Below, piece after piece: positions 1 through 8,586 of a stretch of DNA of 64,000 nucleotides. Positions within the stretch are counted from its first letter, which is position 1. Each line of letters starts with the position of its first letter. Made by a program: the position numbers and the translations under genes. Source of the DNA: an unicellular cyanobacterium SU2. Lineage in GTDB: Bacteria; Cyanobacteriota; Cyanobacteriia; Cyanobacteriales; Microcystaceae. The notes beneath the pieces were generated by a model. It worked only from the letters and a program-made list of their open reading frames with translations. It was not told where the DNA came from and ran no database searches. The stretch covers positions 62,001 to 126,000 of the forward strand of contig NEED01000014.1 in the NCBI GenBank assembly GCA_002110465.1, given 5' to 3'.

Positions 1-706
<706 letters not shown>

Positions 707-754
707 TTAGAATTCATCTTCGTAATCGTCGTCGAGAGCGATTTAATATTTAAT

Positions 755-847
755 TTAATATTTTTTTCTAATTTCAAAGATGATAAGACTAACTAGCAAC
801 CCAATAAGCCCAAAACCTAGCCCATCAAACCAAAAAAGCCGAGGCAT
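755..847 (-). CDS. Possible 30-residue single-helix membrane peptide
   Basis: An ATG at 847 opens a 30-codon frame ending in TAA at 755. The peptide starts MPRLFWFDG, has one hydrophobic run of about 15 residues, and ends with the basic tail IRKKY. This is the layout of the tiny one-helix subunits found in photosynthetic and respiratory complexes. It does not match the PsaM, PsbM, PsbT, PetL or PetN sequences I can recall. It lies about 130 bases downstream of sbtA on the same strand. The upstream AGGGG is only a weak ribosome binding site. A chance frame is quite possible. Confidence 0.3.
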   Translation of the reverse strand: MPRLFWFDGLGFGLIGLLVSLIIFEIRKKY

Positions 848-975
848 GACCCCTGCTTTTTGGTGGAAGAAGCTATTTATTGACCTAGATCTATGGGCTG
901 CACGGCTGTTGAAGAATAAAGATGAGGCCAACCTTAACATAGCCACCGCGTTGGTCGACCGCGACCCATCCAGGA

Positions 976-2088
976 TCAGCCACCCATCAGTGCTTGGGCA
1001 AGCGCGATGTAGAGGGGGATTCCCACAGCAAGTGCAACTGGAGTGCCAACAGCTGTAGACGAGCCGATGTAGGCGGAGGGATTGGCTTTGGGAATACCAG
1101 CCCGTAAAGTGGGTGGACCTGAGATGTCTGAACTGGAGGCAGCGATAACGGCTAGGATTACAACGCCGCCAGGGCTGAATCCTGTGGCGTAGTGGGCAAT
1201 CATGCCAAAACCGAAGGCAATGAATCCATGTAGCAACGGCGCCACAAAAGCATATACGGCGTACCACTGGGCTACCTTGCGTAGCTCACCAAGTCTTGCC
1301 GTGGCCTCCATACCCATTACTATCATCAGTATCGAAAGTAGTCCGCGGAAAAGGGGAGCGTAGAAGCTTTCATAGACACTTTCGGGACGGCTTAGTAAAC
1401 CTAGAGCGAGGCCGAGGAGCAGTGCTGATAGGGCAGAACCCTGGAGGCTTTCTTTAACGATAGGCCATATCTTGACCTTCTGTGTGGTGTCATCCTGCTC
1501 GCTAGGATACCCACTTGCAGTAATGCGTTGCTGGCCGTAATCTTCCTCCATTCCGTAAAATTCCTGTTTGCTGCGATACTCCTCTGCGACCGCAAGCTGC
1601 TTCTGTTTGCTGGTATAAAGGCTGGCCAAGACGATGGCAGTCACAAGGGCTGGGATGTCCATGAAGGGATAGAGTGCAGCAGCCCAGGGCTCGTATTCCA
1701 TGCCCTGCCCTTCGAGTAGGGTTAGAGCAGCAGCGAGGGTAGAGCCACTTACCGCACCAAACAAGCCAGCAGTGGCAATGGCATCTACAACTTTGACTTT
1801 CGGCAGTTTGGCCAACGTATAGCGACCGATGAATACGATAAGGATACCTATGATCACTGCGAACACTGCGGGCAAGAGCATCTCCACCAGATTGGCATTA
1901 CGGATTGCAATGCCGCCGCTCAGTCCGACTTTAATGAGCAGCATGAAGACGATGAATTTATAGATTGCATCTGGAATTTGCAGTCGGCTATTGACTGCCG
2001 CAGCGACCCCACCACCAATGAGAAAGCCGAGTGTTGGGGACTGCAACTTTGCCAGAAAGTTCGTCAAGAAATCGGATAAGAAATCCAT
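976..2088 (-). CDS. sbtA: Sodium-dependent bicarbonate transporter SbtA
   Basis: The 370-residue product matches SbtA along its length. It starts MDFLSDFLTNFLAKLQSPTL, has about ten hydrophobic segments in two inverted halves, and has a charged cytoplasmic loop in the middle (around residues 160-210). SbtA is the high-affinity Na+/HCO3- symporter of the cyanobacterial carbon-concentrating mechanism in the plasma membrane, and it is inhibited by the PII-like protein SbtB. The ATG at 2088 is preceded by a strong AAGGAGG site seven bases upstream. The gene is richer in G and C than most neighbours and contains no HIP1 octamer. Here sbtB is not directly downstream; it lies about 1.5 kb away on the other strand. 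A promoter-like sequence at 2292-2316 suggests a leader of about 200 bases. Confidence 0.95.
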   Translation of the reverse strand: MDFLSDFLTNFLAKLQSPTLGFLIGGGVAAAVNSRLQIPDAIYKFIVFMLLIKVGLSGGIAIRNANLVEMLLPAVFAVIIGILIVFIGRYTLAKLPKVKVVDAIATAGLFGAVSGSTLAAALTLLEGQGMEYEPWAAALYPFMDIPALVTAIVLASLYTSKQKQLAVAEEYRSKQEFYGMEEDYGQQRITASGYPSEQDDTTQKVKIWPIVKESLQGSALSALLLGLALGLLSRPESVYESFYAPLFRGLLSILMIVMGMEATARLGELRKVAQWYAVYAFVAPLLHGFIAFGFGMIAHYATGFSPGGVVILAVIAASSSDISGPPTLRAGIPKANPSAYIGSSTAVGTPVALAVGIPLYIALAQALMGG

Positions 2089-2722
2089 TAATACCTCCTT
2101 CCTCCTCTAACGGGGAGCGATTATTGTAATAAGTTTTAAAAAGTAAGGGTGAAGGACTTGCCTCCTACAGCACAGGTGTCACGGAAGAAACTGTTGACAG
2201 GGTGTTCAGAGATAGATGCTCTCCGAACGGGCCTAGAAGCCGATATTTGTTCTGTACCACCCTTTATATATTCCGATCTATTAAGATCTGAATTTATATG
2301 TATTTAAGTCTATACTAAAATGCACAGATTTTTGCACCTTTTAACATGAATTGGAAAAGCAATATCAAATTCTACTTATAATTTTTTCTTATGCTTGTGA
2401 ATGGCGATCGCTCTCCCTGGACAATAATCCCATCGAAGATATCTCTCCCTAGCTCATTTGCATGAACTCGAAGAACTTTTATAGTTCAACCCCTCAGTCC
2501 TGGCTAGATCTTGACAACATTCTGAGGGCAGAAACGACAACCTGGGCTAATCTAGCCCAGCTGACTTGGTCGGATCTGTGGGGGACTGATATCTGCGACC
2601 GCACCCGCTCTGTGGAACCAAATAGGGTCTGTCTTTTCTAGCCGACTGATTCGATAACCCATCCGAAACCCATGCAGATGTTGCCTAAGCCAACCCGTCT
2701 TTGTGATGGATCGCACCATAGT
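2089..2722. other. sbtA upstream region
   Basis: This stretch of about 630 bases holds the predicted sbtA leader and promoter, and one HIP1 octamer near 2403, the only one I see between 976 and 3949. A 61-codon frame on the minus strand (2552-2737) has no recognisable features and I do not call it. Nothing else was recognised. Confidence 0.5.
2292..2316 (-). promoter_or_regulatory. Likely sbtA promoter, shared motif with 3165-3188
   Basis: Read on the minus strand this is AGTATAGACTTAAATACATA followed by TATAAA. It aligns with the sequence upstream of the 80-residue protein gene at 3165-3188: 19 of 24 aligned positions agree and the presumed -10 hexamers (TATAAA and TATAAT) coincide. The AGTATAGRCTTA block sits where a -35 box would be, which suggests an activator-dependent promoter. 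Start sites are not known. Confidence 0.5.
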
Positions 2723-2756
2723 CTCCTTGAGGCCCAATTACGATGTCTCAAGGAGA
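2722..2756. terminator. Perfect 10-bp inverted repeat, hairpin downstream of the 80-aa gene
   Basis: TCTCCTTGAG at 2722-2731 pairs with CTCAAGGAGA at 2747-2756 across a 15-base loop. It lies about 25 bases beyond the stop codon of the small membrane protein gene. There is no T-run on either side, so it is a stem-loop that could stabilise or end the transcript rather than a classical intrinsic terminator. Confidence 0.45.
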
Positions 2757-2782
2757 ATACCTTACCCCTACAATGGGTCGTA

Positions 2783-3025
2783 TTAATCCACTTGCAATGC
2801 GGGTGACTCCGTTGGTGGGGTCGGTTCTAAGGGCGGACTGTAGCGAGCGGCATTAATCCAAATTACTGAAAGCAGTAAACCAACACCGCAACCGATCAAA
2901 AAGCTCCAACCGTGGGAGGATTCTAAAACACAGAGCAAACGACGATTACTGCCATATACCTGCACGACCCACCCTTCATCCGTATCCAATTTTGGCTGTG
3001 ACTGCCTCGATTCAAATTGATTCAT
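2783..3025 (-). CDS. Small one-helix membrane protein linked to sbtA/sbtB
   Basis: The 80-residue product has a charged N-terminal half (residues 1-40), one membrane segment at about residues 41-60 (FLIGCGVGLLLSVIWI), and a proline-rich tail (PPLEPTPPTESP). I do not recognise a family. The ATG at 3025 has a good GAGAGGAAA site just upstream. The gene lies between sbtA and sbtB, on the sbtA strand, and shares their higher GC content. Its upstream region carries a promoter-like sequence nearly the same as that of sbtA, so joint expression is likely. A role beside SbtA (assembly, regulation or a small subunit) is an inference from position only. Confidence 0.65.
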   Translation of the reverse strand: MNQFESRQSQPKLDTDEGWVVQVYGSNRRLLCVLESSHGWSFLIGCGVGLLLSVIWINAARYSPPLEPTPPTESPALQVD

Positions 3026-3164
3026 GATTTTCCTCTCATGCTAGTTGTGTGTATCGCTTACAGGCCGCTTGCCTGTATCGAACGAAACACTTGCCAAAAA
3101 TTTACCTGTGTGATGCTTGTAGCAGCTTCAGAACAGTGGTTGTGTCTTTGACCTACTTTCGCTC

Positions 3165-3188
3165 ATTATATAGATATAAGCCTATACT
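3165..3188 (-). promoter_or_regulatory. Likely promoter of the 80-aa gene
   Basis: On the minus strand this reads AGTATAGGCTTATATCTA followed by TATAAT, which is a perfect -10 hexamer. The block matches the sbtA upstream sequence at 2292-2316, with the -10 boxes aligned. The predicted leader to the ATG at 3025 is about 130 bases. Confidence 0.55.
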
Positions 3189-3200
3189 TTAAGTAAAGAC

Positions 3201-3218
3201 CATACTTTTAAGTGTATG
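3201..3218. promoter_or_regulatory. Palindrome CATAC-N8-GTATG, LysR-type operator candidate
   Basis: The arms CATAC and GTATG are separated by eight bases and centre about 50 bases upstream of the predicted start of the 80-aa gene transcript. LysR-type activators such as CmpR and NdhR, which control inorganic-carbon genes in cyanobacteria, bind at this kind of position. The exact published consensus is not matched, so the regulator is open. Confidence 0.35.
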
Positions 3219-3325
3219 CAATGCGTGGCTAACAAGCAACATTTTTGACAAAAGATTGCTTCAAACTTGCCGAATTTTTTGATAACTAAAACTTATAAGT
3301 TGAACCAGATTCGTTATACTAACAT

Positions 3326-3341
3326 CTTGTACCAGTACAAG
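3326..3341. promoter_or_regulatory. Perfect 16-base palindrome upstream of sbtB
   Basis: CTTGTACCAGTACAAG is a perfect 7-bp inverted repeat around a two-base centre. It follows a -10-like TATACT at 3315-3320 on the plus strand, so it would cover the start of an sbtB transcript, a classical place for a repressor. No good -35 box was found. The sbtB leader would be about 300 bases. Confidence 0.4.
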
Positions 3342-3619
3342 AAAACTAAATAGCTCAAAGAGGCTGAATCAATTTCGAGGAAGTAAGAATCAAATATCAT
3401 TGCTTTATCTGAATTCCCTTGACCCTTGCAATTTGATGTTGAATGGTGGTCATAAGGACAAAAAGATAAGTGTTTTTTATAAAACCCTTCCGCTAATCTG
3501 AGTCAATCTTTTTCAACAGAGGGGTAGTAGATTTGCCGATTTTTGGCATAAACTTAAAGACATGGTTCAAGGCAAAACCATAGAGTCTTGTCTTGACTTG
3601 TTACAACAGAACGCGTTAA

Positions 3620-3949
<330 letters not shown>

Positions 3950-4035
3950 CCCAAAACCCCTTAGTGGTGCAGAAAACCCGCCGTCCACGGTCAATGGTCT
4001 CATTATGAGAACGTCAGCACCTTTGAGAACTCAAT

Positions 4036-4083
4036 CCGAGAGTTTTGGCCCTGCTGGTAGTGCTTCAGGGTACAGACTCTCGG
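4036..4083 (+). terminator. Nested hairpin downstream of sbtB
   Basis: CCGAGAGT (4036-4043) pairs with ACTCTCGG (4076-4083), and inside it CCCTG (4049-4053) pairs with CAGGG (4066-4070). It begins about 85 bases after the sbtB stop. No T-run follows, so it may be a processing or stabilising structure, or the end of a small RNA, rather than a simple terminator. Confidence 0.4.
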
Positions 4084-4156
4084 AGGACCTTGCTACAGAA
4101 TAAGGGTCAACGACTGTTAACCCCTACTCCTTGCTAATCAATGTTTGCTCTTGCAA

Positions 4157-5041
4157 TCATCCAGTTAATTCTTGGAAAGGAAAGGCTTTCCGTTTTAAGG
4201 TTCTCATTGCTCTATTATTTAGTTGTCGCACTCTCTCATGACTTAATCCGCATTGCTTTCCAATTTCTTTGTAACTCATGCGTTTTCCATTTTGCAAGCC
4301 ATAACGTAAGGCGATAATTTCCCGTTGACGGGGAGGTAAATTTCCTAGCAGTTCATCAATTTTTGATTCAAGTTCTTGTTGTTTAACAAAATCGCTAGGA
4401 GACCTGGTTTCGTCAGGGAGAATATCTTCTAATTCCGTGTTATTTTCATCTAAAACGATGTTCAAACTGCGAGAATTCGTTTTATAGGCAGCTTGACTAA
4501 TTTTCCGCAATTTTTCTAAGGGAATTTCTAGCTTTTCGGCCATTTCTTCTTCGGTAGGTTTCCGTCCTAATTCAACGGAAAGTTCTCGCAATGTTTTCTT
4601 GATTTTATTGAGACTATCGGTAATATGGATAGGCAAACGAATCGTTCGTGCTTGTTGAGCGATCGCCCGCGTAATCGCTTGACGAACCCACCAATAGGCG
4701 TAGGTAGAAAATTTATAACCCCGATCAGGATCGAATCTTTCTACCCCTTGCATTAACCCAATACTTCCTTCTTGAACTAAATCTAATAAAGATAATCCAC
4801 GGTTTTGATATTTTTTAGCAATGGAAACCACTAAACGTAAGTTCGCTTTAACCATTTTTTGTTTGGCTTGCTGTCCGCGCTTGATGGTTTTTTGTTCTTC
4901 TGGGGTTAGATTCTCTTTTTCCAACAAAGACATCATGGCCTTTACTTGAGAAGCAAGGTTAAATTCCTCTTCAGGGGTAAGTAAAGGTGTTCGTCCAATT
5001 TGTTGTAGATAAATCCGGATGCTGTCAATTGATTTGGCCAT
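4157..5041 (-). CDS. Group 2 RNA polymerase sigma factor (sigma-70 family)
   Basis: The 294-residue protein lacks the acidic region 1.1 of the primary sigma factor and starts at region 1.2 ([20 protein letters not shown]). Region 2 carries [31 protein letters not shown] and the -10 recognition helix [13 protein letters not shown]. Region 3 follows, then region 4 ends with a helix-turn-helix ([22 protein letters not shown]). These features define the non-essential group 2 sigma factors that cyanobacteria use for stress, carbon/nitrogen and dark responses. I cannot assign SigB, C, D or E from sequence alone. The start at 5041 gives the normal family N-terminus. It is monocistronic by spacing. 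Confidence 0.9.
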   Translation of the reverse strand: MAKSIDSIRIYLQQIGRTPLLTPEEEFNLASQVKAMMSLLEKENLTPEEQKTIKRGQQAKQKMVKANLRLVVSIAKKYQNRGLSLLDLVQEGSIGLMQGVERFDPDRGYKFSTYAYWWVRQAITRAIAQQARTIRLPIHITDSLNKIKKTLRELSVELGRKPTEEEMAEKLEIPLEKLRKISQAAYKTNSRSLNIVLDENNTELEDILPDETRSPSDFVKQQELESKIDELLGNLPPRQREIIALRYGLQNGKRMSYKEIGKQCGLSHERVRQLNNRAMRTLKRKAFPFQELTG

Positions 5042-5421
5042 TTTCTGGTTAGTTTGGTTACGCTATATCAAAAAAGATTAAGTCTAATAGATGTAGAGTA
5101 GATTAAATTTTGAAAATCAAGTTAATTGCTGTTTTCTGAACTAAATACTTTATAATACTCGGGTTTTTTACAATTTTTTTTTATTTACCAATTACTTGCT
5201 CATTTTTTAGCAACGCGGCTCTAAATAATCAACAAGTTTTTTGGTGGTCTTCACAAATTAATCAAGGCATGTGCTAGGCACTGCGATAATTTATTGCCTA
5301 TAAATAACTTAGCAAATTTTTTATGTTTTGTACAGAAGTCAAAAGATAGACCCGAGAAAGCTCTAGCACGACTAATCTTGATTTCCTCTAGAATAAGGTA
5401 GAAATTTTGTTAGATTGAATC
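5042..5421. other. AT-rich intergenic region
   Basis: These 380 bases hold the upstream region of the sigma factor gene and the downstream region of the PSII S4 gene. No reading frame, RNA signature or strong hairpin was recognised. Confidence 0.5.
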
Positions 5422-6201
5422 TTACTGAAATCGGGTTAATTGAATTCGATAGCGTTGCTTTTTGGTGATTGAAACTTCCCCAACTTCTAACCGTCCTTTG
5501 CCTCGAACAGTAATTAAATCTCCAGGTTCAATCATGTAACTTGCTTGGGTAATTTCTTTCCAATTAACCCTTACATCTCCTGAATTAATGGCATCAGCCA
5601 TTTTACTGCGAGACATTCCAAAACCTGCTGAGGCAACAGCATCTAAGCGCATAGATGCTTCTACGGTTGTCATTTCTTTGGTTTTAGGGGGACGGATTTT
5701 TAATTCACTTAATTCTATTAATTGGGTTTTGACGGGAACCGAACGCACCTGAACTAAGGATGTTTCTAGAAATTCCACCATTTCAGGCACTACGATCACT
5801 TGCGCCCCCCGTTCCCCTAATACAATGATATCCCCCACTTTTTCCCGGACAATCCCTGCCCCTAAAATTGCTCCTAAAAAGTCTCGATGGGTGGCGGGGT
5901 CAAATAAGAAGTTTCCAGCGATATCTAGGGCTGCTAGAGGAACCTGAGAAGTATCTAGCGGGATTTCAGGACGGGCTATACCTATCCGTTGCCGTTCTGC
6001 TTGGGGATAGCCTCCCCAGGCAACAATTTCTACTTCAGTTAATCCTTGAAACAGTCCTTTGACTTCTGCGATGACAGGAGGAGACAAAAAGTCACTGATC
6101 ACCACTTCCCAAGTTTTCAAAGCGATTTCTGCTTGATCAATAATACGGGCGATCGCTTCTCGATTTTCAATCCCTTTTAATAATTTTTCTCTAGGTAACA
6201 T
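5422..6201 (-). CDS. Photosystem II S4 domain protein
   Basis: The 259-residue protein ends with an S4 RNA-binding domain (about residues 185-250: FGMSRSKMADAINSGDVRVN and the RGKGRLEVGE strand). The N-terminal domain resembles the YlmH fold. Cyanobacteria and plastids have this architecture under the name photosystem II S4 domain protein. The function is likely RNA or ribosome binding; the link to PSII is genetic and not fully explained. The ATG at 6201 gives the family start MLPREKLLKGIENREAIARI. The next gene on the strand starts far upstream, and the downstream neighbour begins 8 kb away in unrelated pathways, so it is probably transcribed alone or with 6215-6724, whose stop is 14 bases before this ATG. 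Confidence 0.88.
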   Translation of the reverse strand: MLPREKLLKGIENREAIARIIDQAEIALKTWEVVISDFLSPPVIAEVKGLFQGLTEVEIVAWGGYPQAERQRIGIARPEIPLDTSQVPLAALDIAGNFLFDPATHRDFLGAILGAGIVREKVGDIIVLGERGAQVIVVPEMVEFLETSLVQVRSVPVKTQLIELSELKIRPPKTKEMTTVEASMRLDAVASAGFGMSRSKMADAINSGDVRVNWKEITQASYMIEPGDLITVRGKGRLEVGEVSITKKQRYRIQLTRFQ

Positions 6202-6203
6202 AA

Positions 6204-6220
6204 ACTATTAACTATTAACT
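6204..6220. repeat. Short heptamer repeat (ACTATTA), about 2.4 copies
   Basis: Two full ACTATTA units and a partial third lie between the start of the PSII S4 gene and the end of the preceding gene. The stop codon of the 6215-6724 gene (TAA on the minus strand, 6215-6217) falls inside the repeat. The same heptamer forms a longer array at 8548-8586. Confidence 0.7.
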
Positions 6221-6724
6221 GTACTGACTATATCCTTGGAGGTTTTCGGGGTTACATTTTTGTAAAATTTCTGTGGCTTTATTTTTGATTATTTGTGAAC
6301 CTTGAACCACAACAATATACTTTCCTTGATTTAATCGATTACGATAAGGTAAAGCATCGCCACTACCGACAGATAAGCCAACACCTCCCCCAACAAAAAT
6401 GCTACCCATTGCCCCGCCGATTGCACCAGCAACGCCACCTAAAATGTGATTGACAGGTTCTCCTGCCCAATCAAAAGCATTTACACCGGTAATCAAATCG
6501 AACATATATCCCCCAAAAAATCCGAAGGGAATTAACCAATATGCCATCATAATTGCTTGTTCTTTGGCTTTTTTATTCGGATCAATAAATCCGAATTCAT
6601 CGGCTGTTTTGTATCCTTTTCCTAGAATACTAATTTGATTAGTGGGAATACCACCTTTTTCGAGGGCGGTATAAGCGTCTTCAGCTTTAATTCGATCTGA
6701 AACGACAGCGATAAGATAGTTCAT
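6215..6724 (-). CDS. Conserved membrane-associated protein with glycine-rich segment
   Basis: The 169-residue product starts MNYLIAVVSDRIKAEDAYTALE, a ferredoxin-like fold seen in small stress proteins that sense or wrap membranes. It continues with one hydrophobic segment (YWLIPFGFFGGYMFDLI, about residues 67-83) and then a glycine-zipper stretch (GGVAGAIGGAMGSIFVGGGVG). The end returns to a soluble beta-alpha unit (KYIVVVQGSQIIKNKATEIL). This is a common cyanobacterial protein family without known role. I chose the ATG at 6724 rather than a TTG two codons upstream. It is upstream of and close to the PSII S4 gene, so the two may be co-transcribed. Confidence 0.75.
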   Translation of the reverse strand: MNYLIAVVSDRIKAEDAYTALEKGGIPTNQISILGKGYKTADEFGFIDPNKKAKEQAIMMAYWLIPFGFFGGYMFDLITGVNAFDWAGEPVNHILGGVAGAIGGAMGSIFVGGGVGLSVGSGDALPYRNRLNQGKYIVVVQGSQIIKNKATEILQKCNPENLQGYSQYS

Positions 6725-6832
6725 GATCAATGGTGAAAAATTGAGTCAATTGTGAAGCTAAGGTAATAGAGAATAGATTTTACTCTCGTCTTCTAATAGA
6801 TTAACAATTATTTCGATGTCTTTGCTCGGAAA

Positions 6833-7813
6833 TTATGAAAAAATAATTTGAGAACCTGGGGCATTAATTTTGACTGATAAGATTTCGTGGTTGGCAAAGG
6901 TTTGTTTAAGGTTATTGTGTAATTCTGGAGGAGCAAAAAATAACATAAATCCTCCTGCCCCTGCGCCTAATAATTTACCCCCCCAAGCCCCTGCTTCTTG
7001 CCCTAATTGATAAAGTTGATCAATTTCTGGGTTAGAAATTACAGTATCTAAACTGCGCTTAGCTACCCATGCTTCATGCAATAATTCTCCGAAGGCGGAA
7101 AGGGGTTGATTACCGGTTAAAATATCCCATCCTTGATCAACCATTTTACGCATTTTTTTTAGGGTTTCTGTATTATCAGCCACTCGTTTTAATTGCTTAG
7201 CAACCACTTGAGATGCTTTACGTTTTATCCCCGTAAAAACAATAAAAATATGGGATTCAAATTCAGCTAACCGTTGAGGAGATAAGGGAATTCTTGTCAC
7301 AACAATATCCTCTTCTGTTCTAAATTCTACTAAATTAAATCCTCCCATGGCTGCCATTAATTGATCTTGACATCCCACTCGATCTTTAACTAAATGACGT
7401 TCTACATAAATCGCTTCATAAGCTAATTCTAGCGGTTTAATAAACTCCCCTTTAAAACTATGTAATGCTTGGAGTAAAGAAACGGTAAAAGCTGAAGAGG
7501 AACCTAACCCCGTAAATGCTGGTAAGTCAGCTACATTATGTAACTCAATATCTTTTTCTAACCCACAAAATTTTAAACATTCTCGATAAACACTATGTTC
7601 CAATTCATTAACGGTTTTAACCAACTCTACTTTTCGATAAGATACCCGAATTAAATAATCAAATAAATGACTAGGAAAAGGACTTGCCGTCACATAAGAG
7701 TACTTATCAATTGAAGTTGCTAATACTGCCCCTCCATGCTGTAAAAAATATTCAGGATAATCGGTTCCGCCGCCAAAAAAACTAATTCTAACTGGTGCGC
7801 GTGAAATTAGCAT
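6833..7813 (-). CDS. hddA: GHMP-family sugar kinase (D-glycero-D-manno-heptose 7-phosphate kinase type)
   Basis: The 326-residue protein starts LISRAPVRISFFGGGTDYPEYF and has the GHMP ATP-binding motif (FTGLGSSSAFTVSLLQAL, about residues 97-114) and the third motif GGKLLGAGAGGFMLFF near the C terminus. The FFGGGTDYPEYF start is typical of heptose 7-phosphate 1-kinases (HddA) and related fucose/galacto kinases. Its start overlaps the end of the nucleotidyltransferase gene by seven bases, so the two are translationally coupled. Together they could make a GDP-heptose (or another activated sugar) for surface glycans. The substrate is inferred; no gmhA or gmhB partner is visible in the window. Confidence 0.82.
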   Translation of the reverse strand: MLISRAPVRISFFGGGTDYPEYFLQHGGAVLATSIDKYSYVTASPFPSHLFDYLIRVSYRKVELVKTVNELEHSVYRECLKFCGLEKDIELHNVADLPAFTGLGSSSAFTVSLLQALHSFKGEFIKPLELAYEAIYVERHLVKDRVGCQDQLMAAMGGFNLVEFRTEEDIVVTRIPLSPQRLAEFESHIFIVFTGIKRKASQVVAKQLKRVADNTETLKKMRKMVDQGWDILTGNQPLSAFGELLHEAWVAKRSLDTVISNPEIDQLYQLGQEAGAWGGKLLGAGAGGFMLFFAPPELHNNLKQTFANHEILSVKINAPGSQIIFS

Positions 7814-8541
7814 GGGTTAAGTAGGTTACTAAAGTTTTCTAGGATAAAAGCTTCTGCTTTGGGTAAAGTTTCTGGAGTTCCAATATCTAAAAATGGGGCT
7901 TTGATTTGATGAACTTTAATGGCAACCTTTTCTTTTAGTAATGTTGGAAAAACATCATATTCAAAACTTAGGGGATGTTGGTAAGGAAACTTCTCTAAAA
8001 CCTGATGACGAAATAAATAAACCCCACCGTTAATAATTCCAGCACCTTGACGTTTTTCGGCAAAACTTAGGAGGTTTCCTGACTCATCTATCTCTAAGGA
8101 ACCATAGCGAGAAGCATCTTCTACAGATACTCCTAAAATCACGCAATCCACCCCAGTATAATCTAAATAACTAGCCATTTCTTTTAATTTGGCAACAATT
8201 AGAGAATCTCCATTCATTACCAACCAAGCATTAGGAGAAATTTGGCTTTGTTCTACTGCATTGAGAAAGCCTCCGGCTGTTCCTAATGGCTGCTTTTCTT
8301 GATAACAAGAAACCTCTATATCTGGGACGGGTTTGTTTTGGAAATGTTCCTCAATTACTTCTGATAAATAACCAGTTGACAGAATATTTTGGGTGATTCC
8401 TTGAGATTTCAGATACCTTAAAATCCATTCTAAAAAAGGTTTATCAGCAACGGAAGCCATTGGTTTAGGAACGTTTGGGAGCAAATGTTTAACTCGCGTT
8501 CCATACCCTCCTGCCAGAATAACTGCTGCAATATTTCTCAT
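7807..8541 (-). CDS. hddC: Sugar-phosphate nucleotidyltransferase (HddC-like)
   Basis: The 244-residue protein has the nucleotidyltransferase signature AVILAGGYGTRVKHLLPNVPKPM at its start (G-rich loop plus catalytic Lys), the metal-binding region WLVMNGDSL near residue 105, and FLDIGTPETL near the end. It resembles D-glycero-alpha-D-manno-heptose 1-phosphate guanylyltransferase (HddC) and the short mannose-1-phosphate guanylyltransferases. The next gene, a GHMP kinase, overlaps it by seven bases, which fits a two-step kinase-nucleotidyltransferase route to an activated heptose used in lipopolysaccharide or S-layer glycans. The exact sugar is an inference. Confidence 0.8.
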   Translation of the reverse strand: MRNIAAVILAGGYGTRVKHLLPNVPKPMASVADKPFLEWILRYLKSQGITQNILSTGYLSEVIEEHFQNKPVPDIEVSCYQEKQPLGTAGGFLNAVEQSQISPNAWLVMNGDSLIVAKLKEMASYLDYTGVDCVILGVSVEDASRYGSLEIDESGNLLSFAEKRQGAGIINGGVYLFRHQVLEKFPYQHPLSFEYDVFPTLLKEKVAIKVHQIKAPFLDIGTPETLPKAEAFILENFSNLLNPC

Positions 8542-8547
8542 GATTCG

Positions 8548-8586
8548 ACTATTAACTATTAACTATTAACTATTAACTATCAACTA
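8548..8586. repeat. Heptamer tandem array (ACTATTA), about 5.5 copies
   Basis: Five ACTATTA units (the last with one change) and a partial sixth fill the gap between the nucleotidyltransferase start and aroC. The aroC stop codon (TAG on the minus strand, 8584-8586) lies in the last partial unit. This is a short tandemly repeated repetitive (STRR) sequence as known from cyanobacteria. Confidence 0.85.

Noticed and set aside
780-1058. 92-codon plus-strand frame at the end of sbtA
   Set aside because: It is antisense to sbtA and the small peptide frame and lacks any protein-family feature.
2552-2737. 61-codon frame on the minus strand between sbtA and the 80-aa gene
   Set aside because: It has no family features, its start overlaps the inverted repeat at 2722-2756, and the AAGGAG there is part of the hairpin and too near to the internal ATG.
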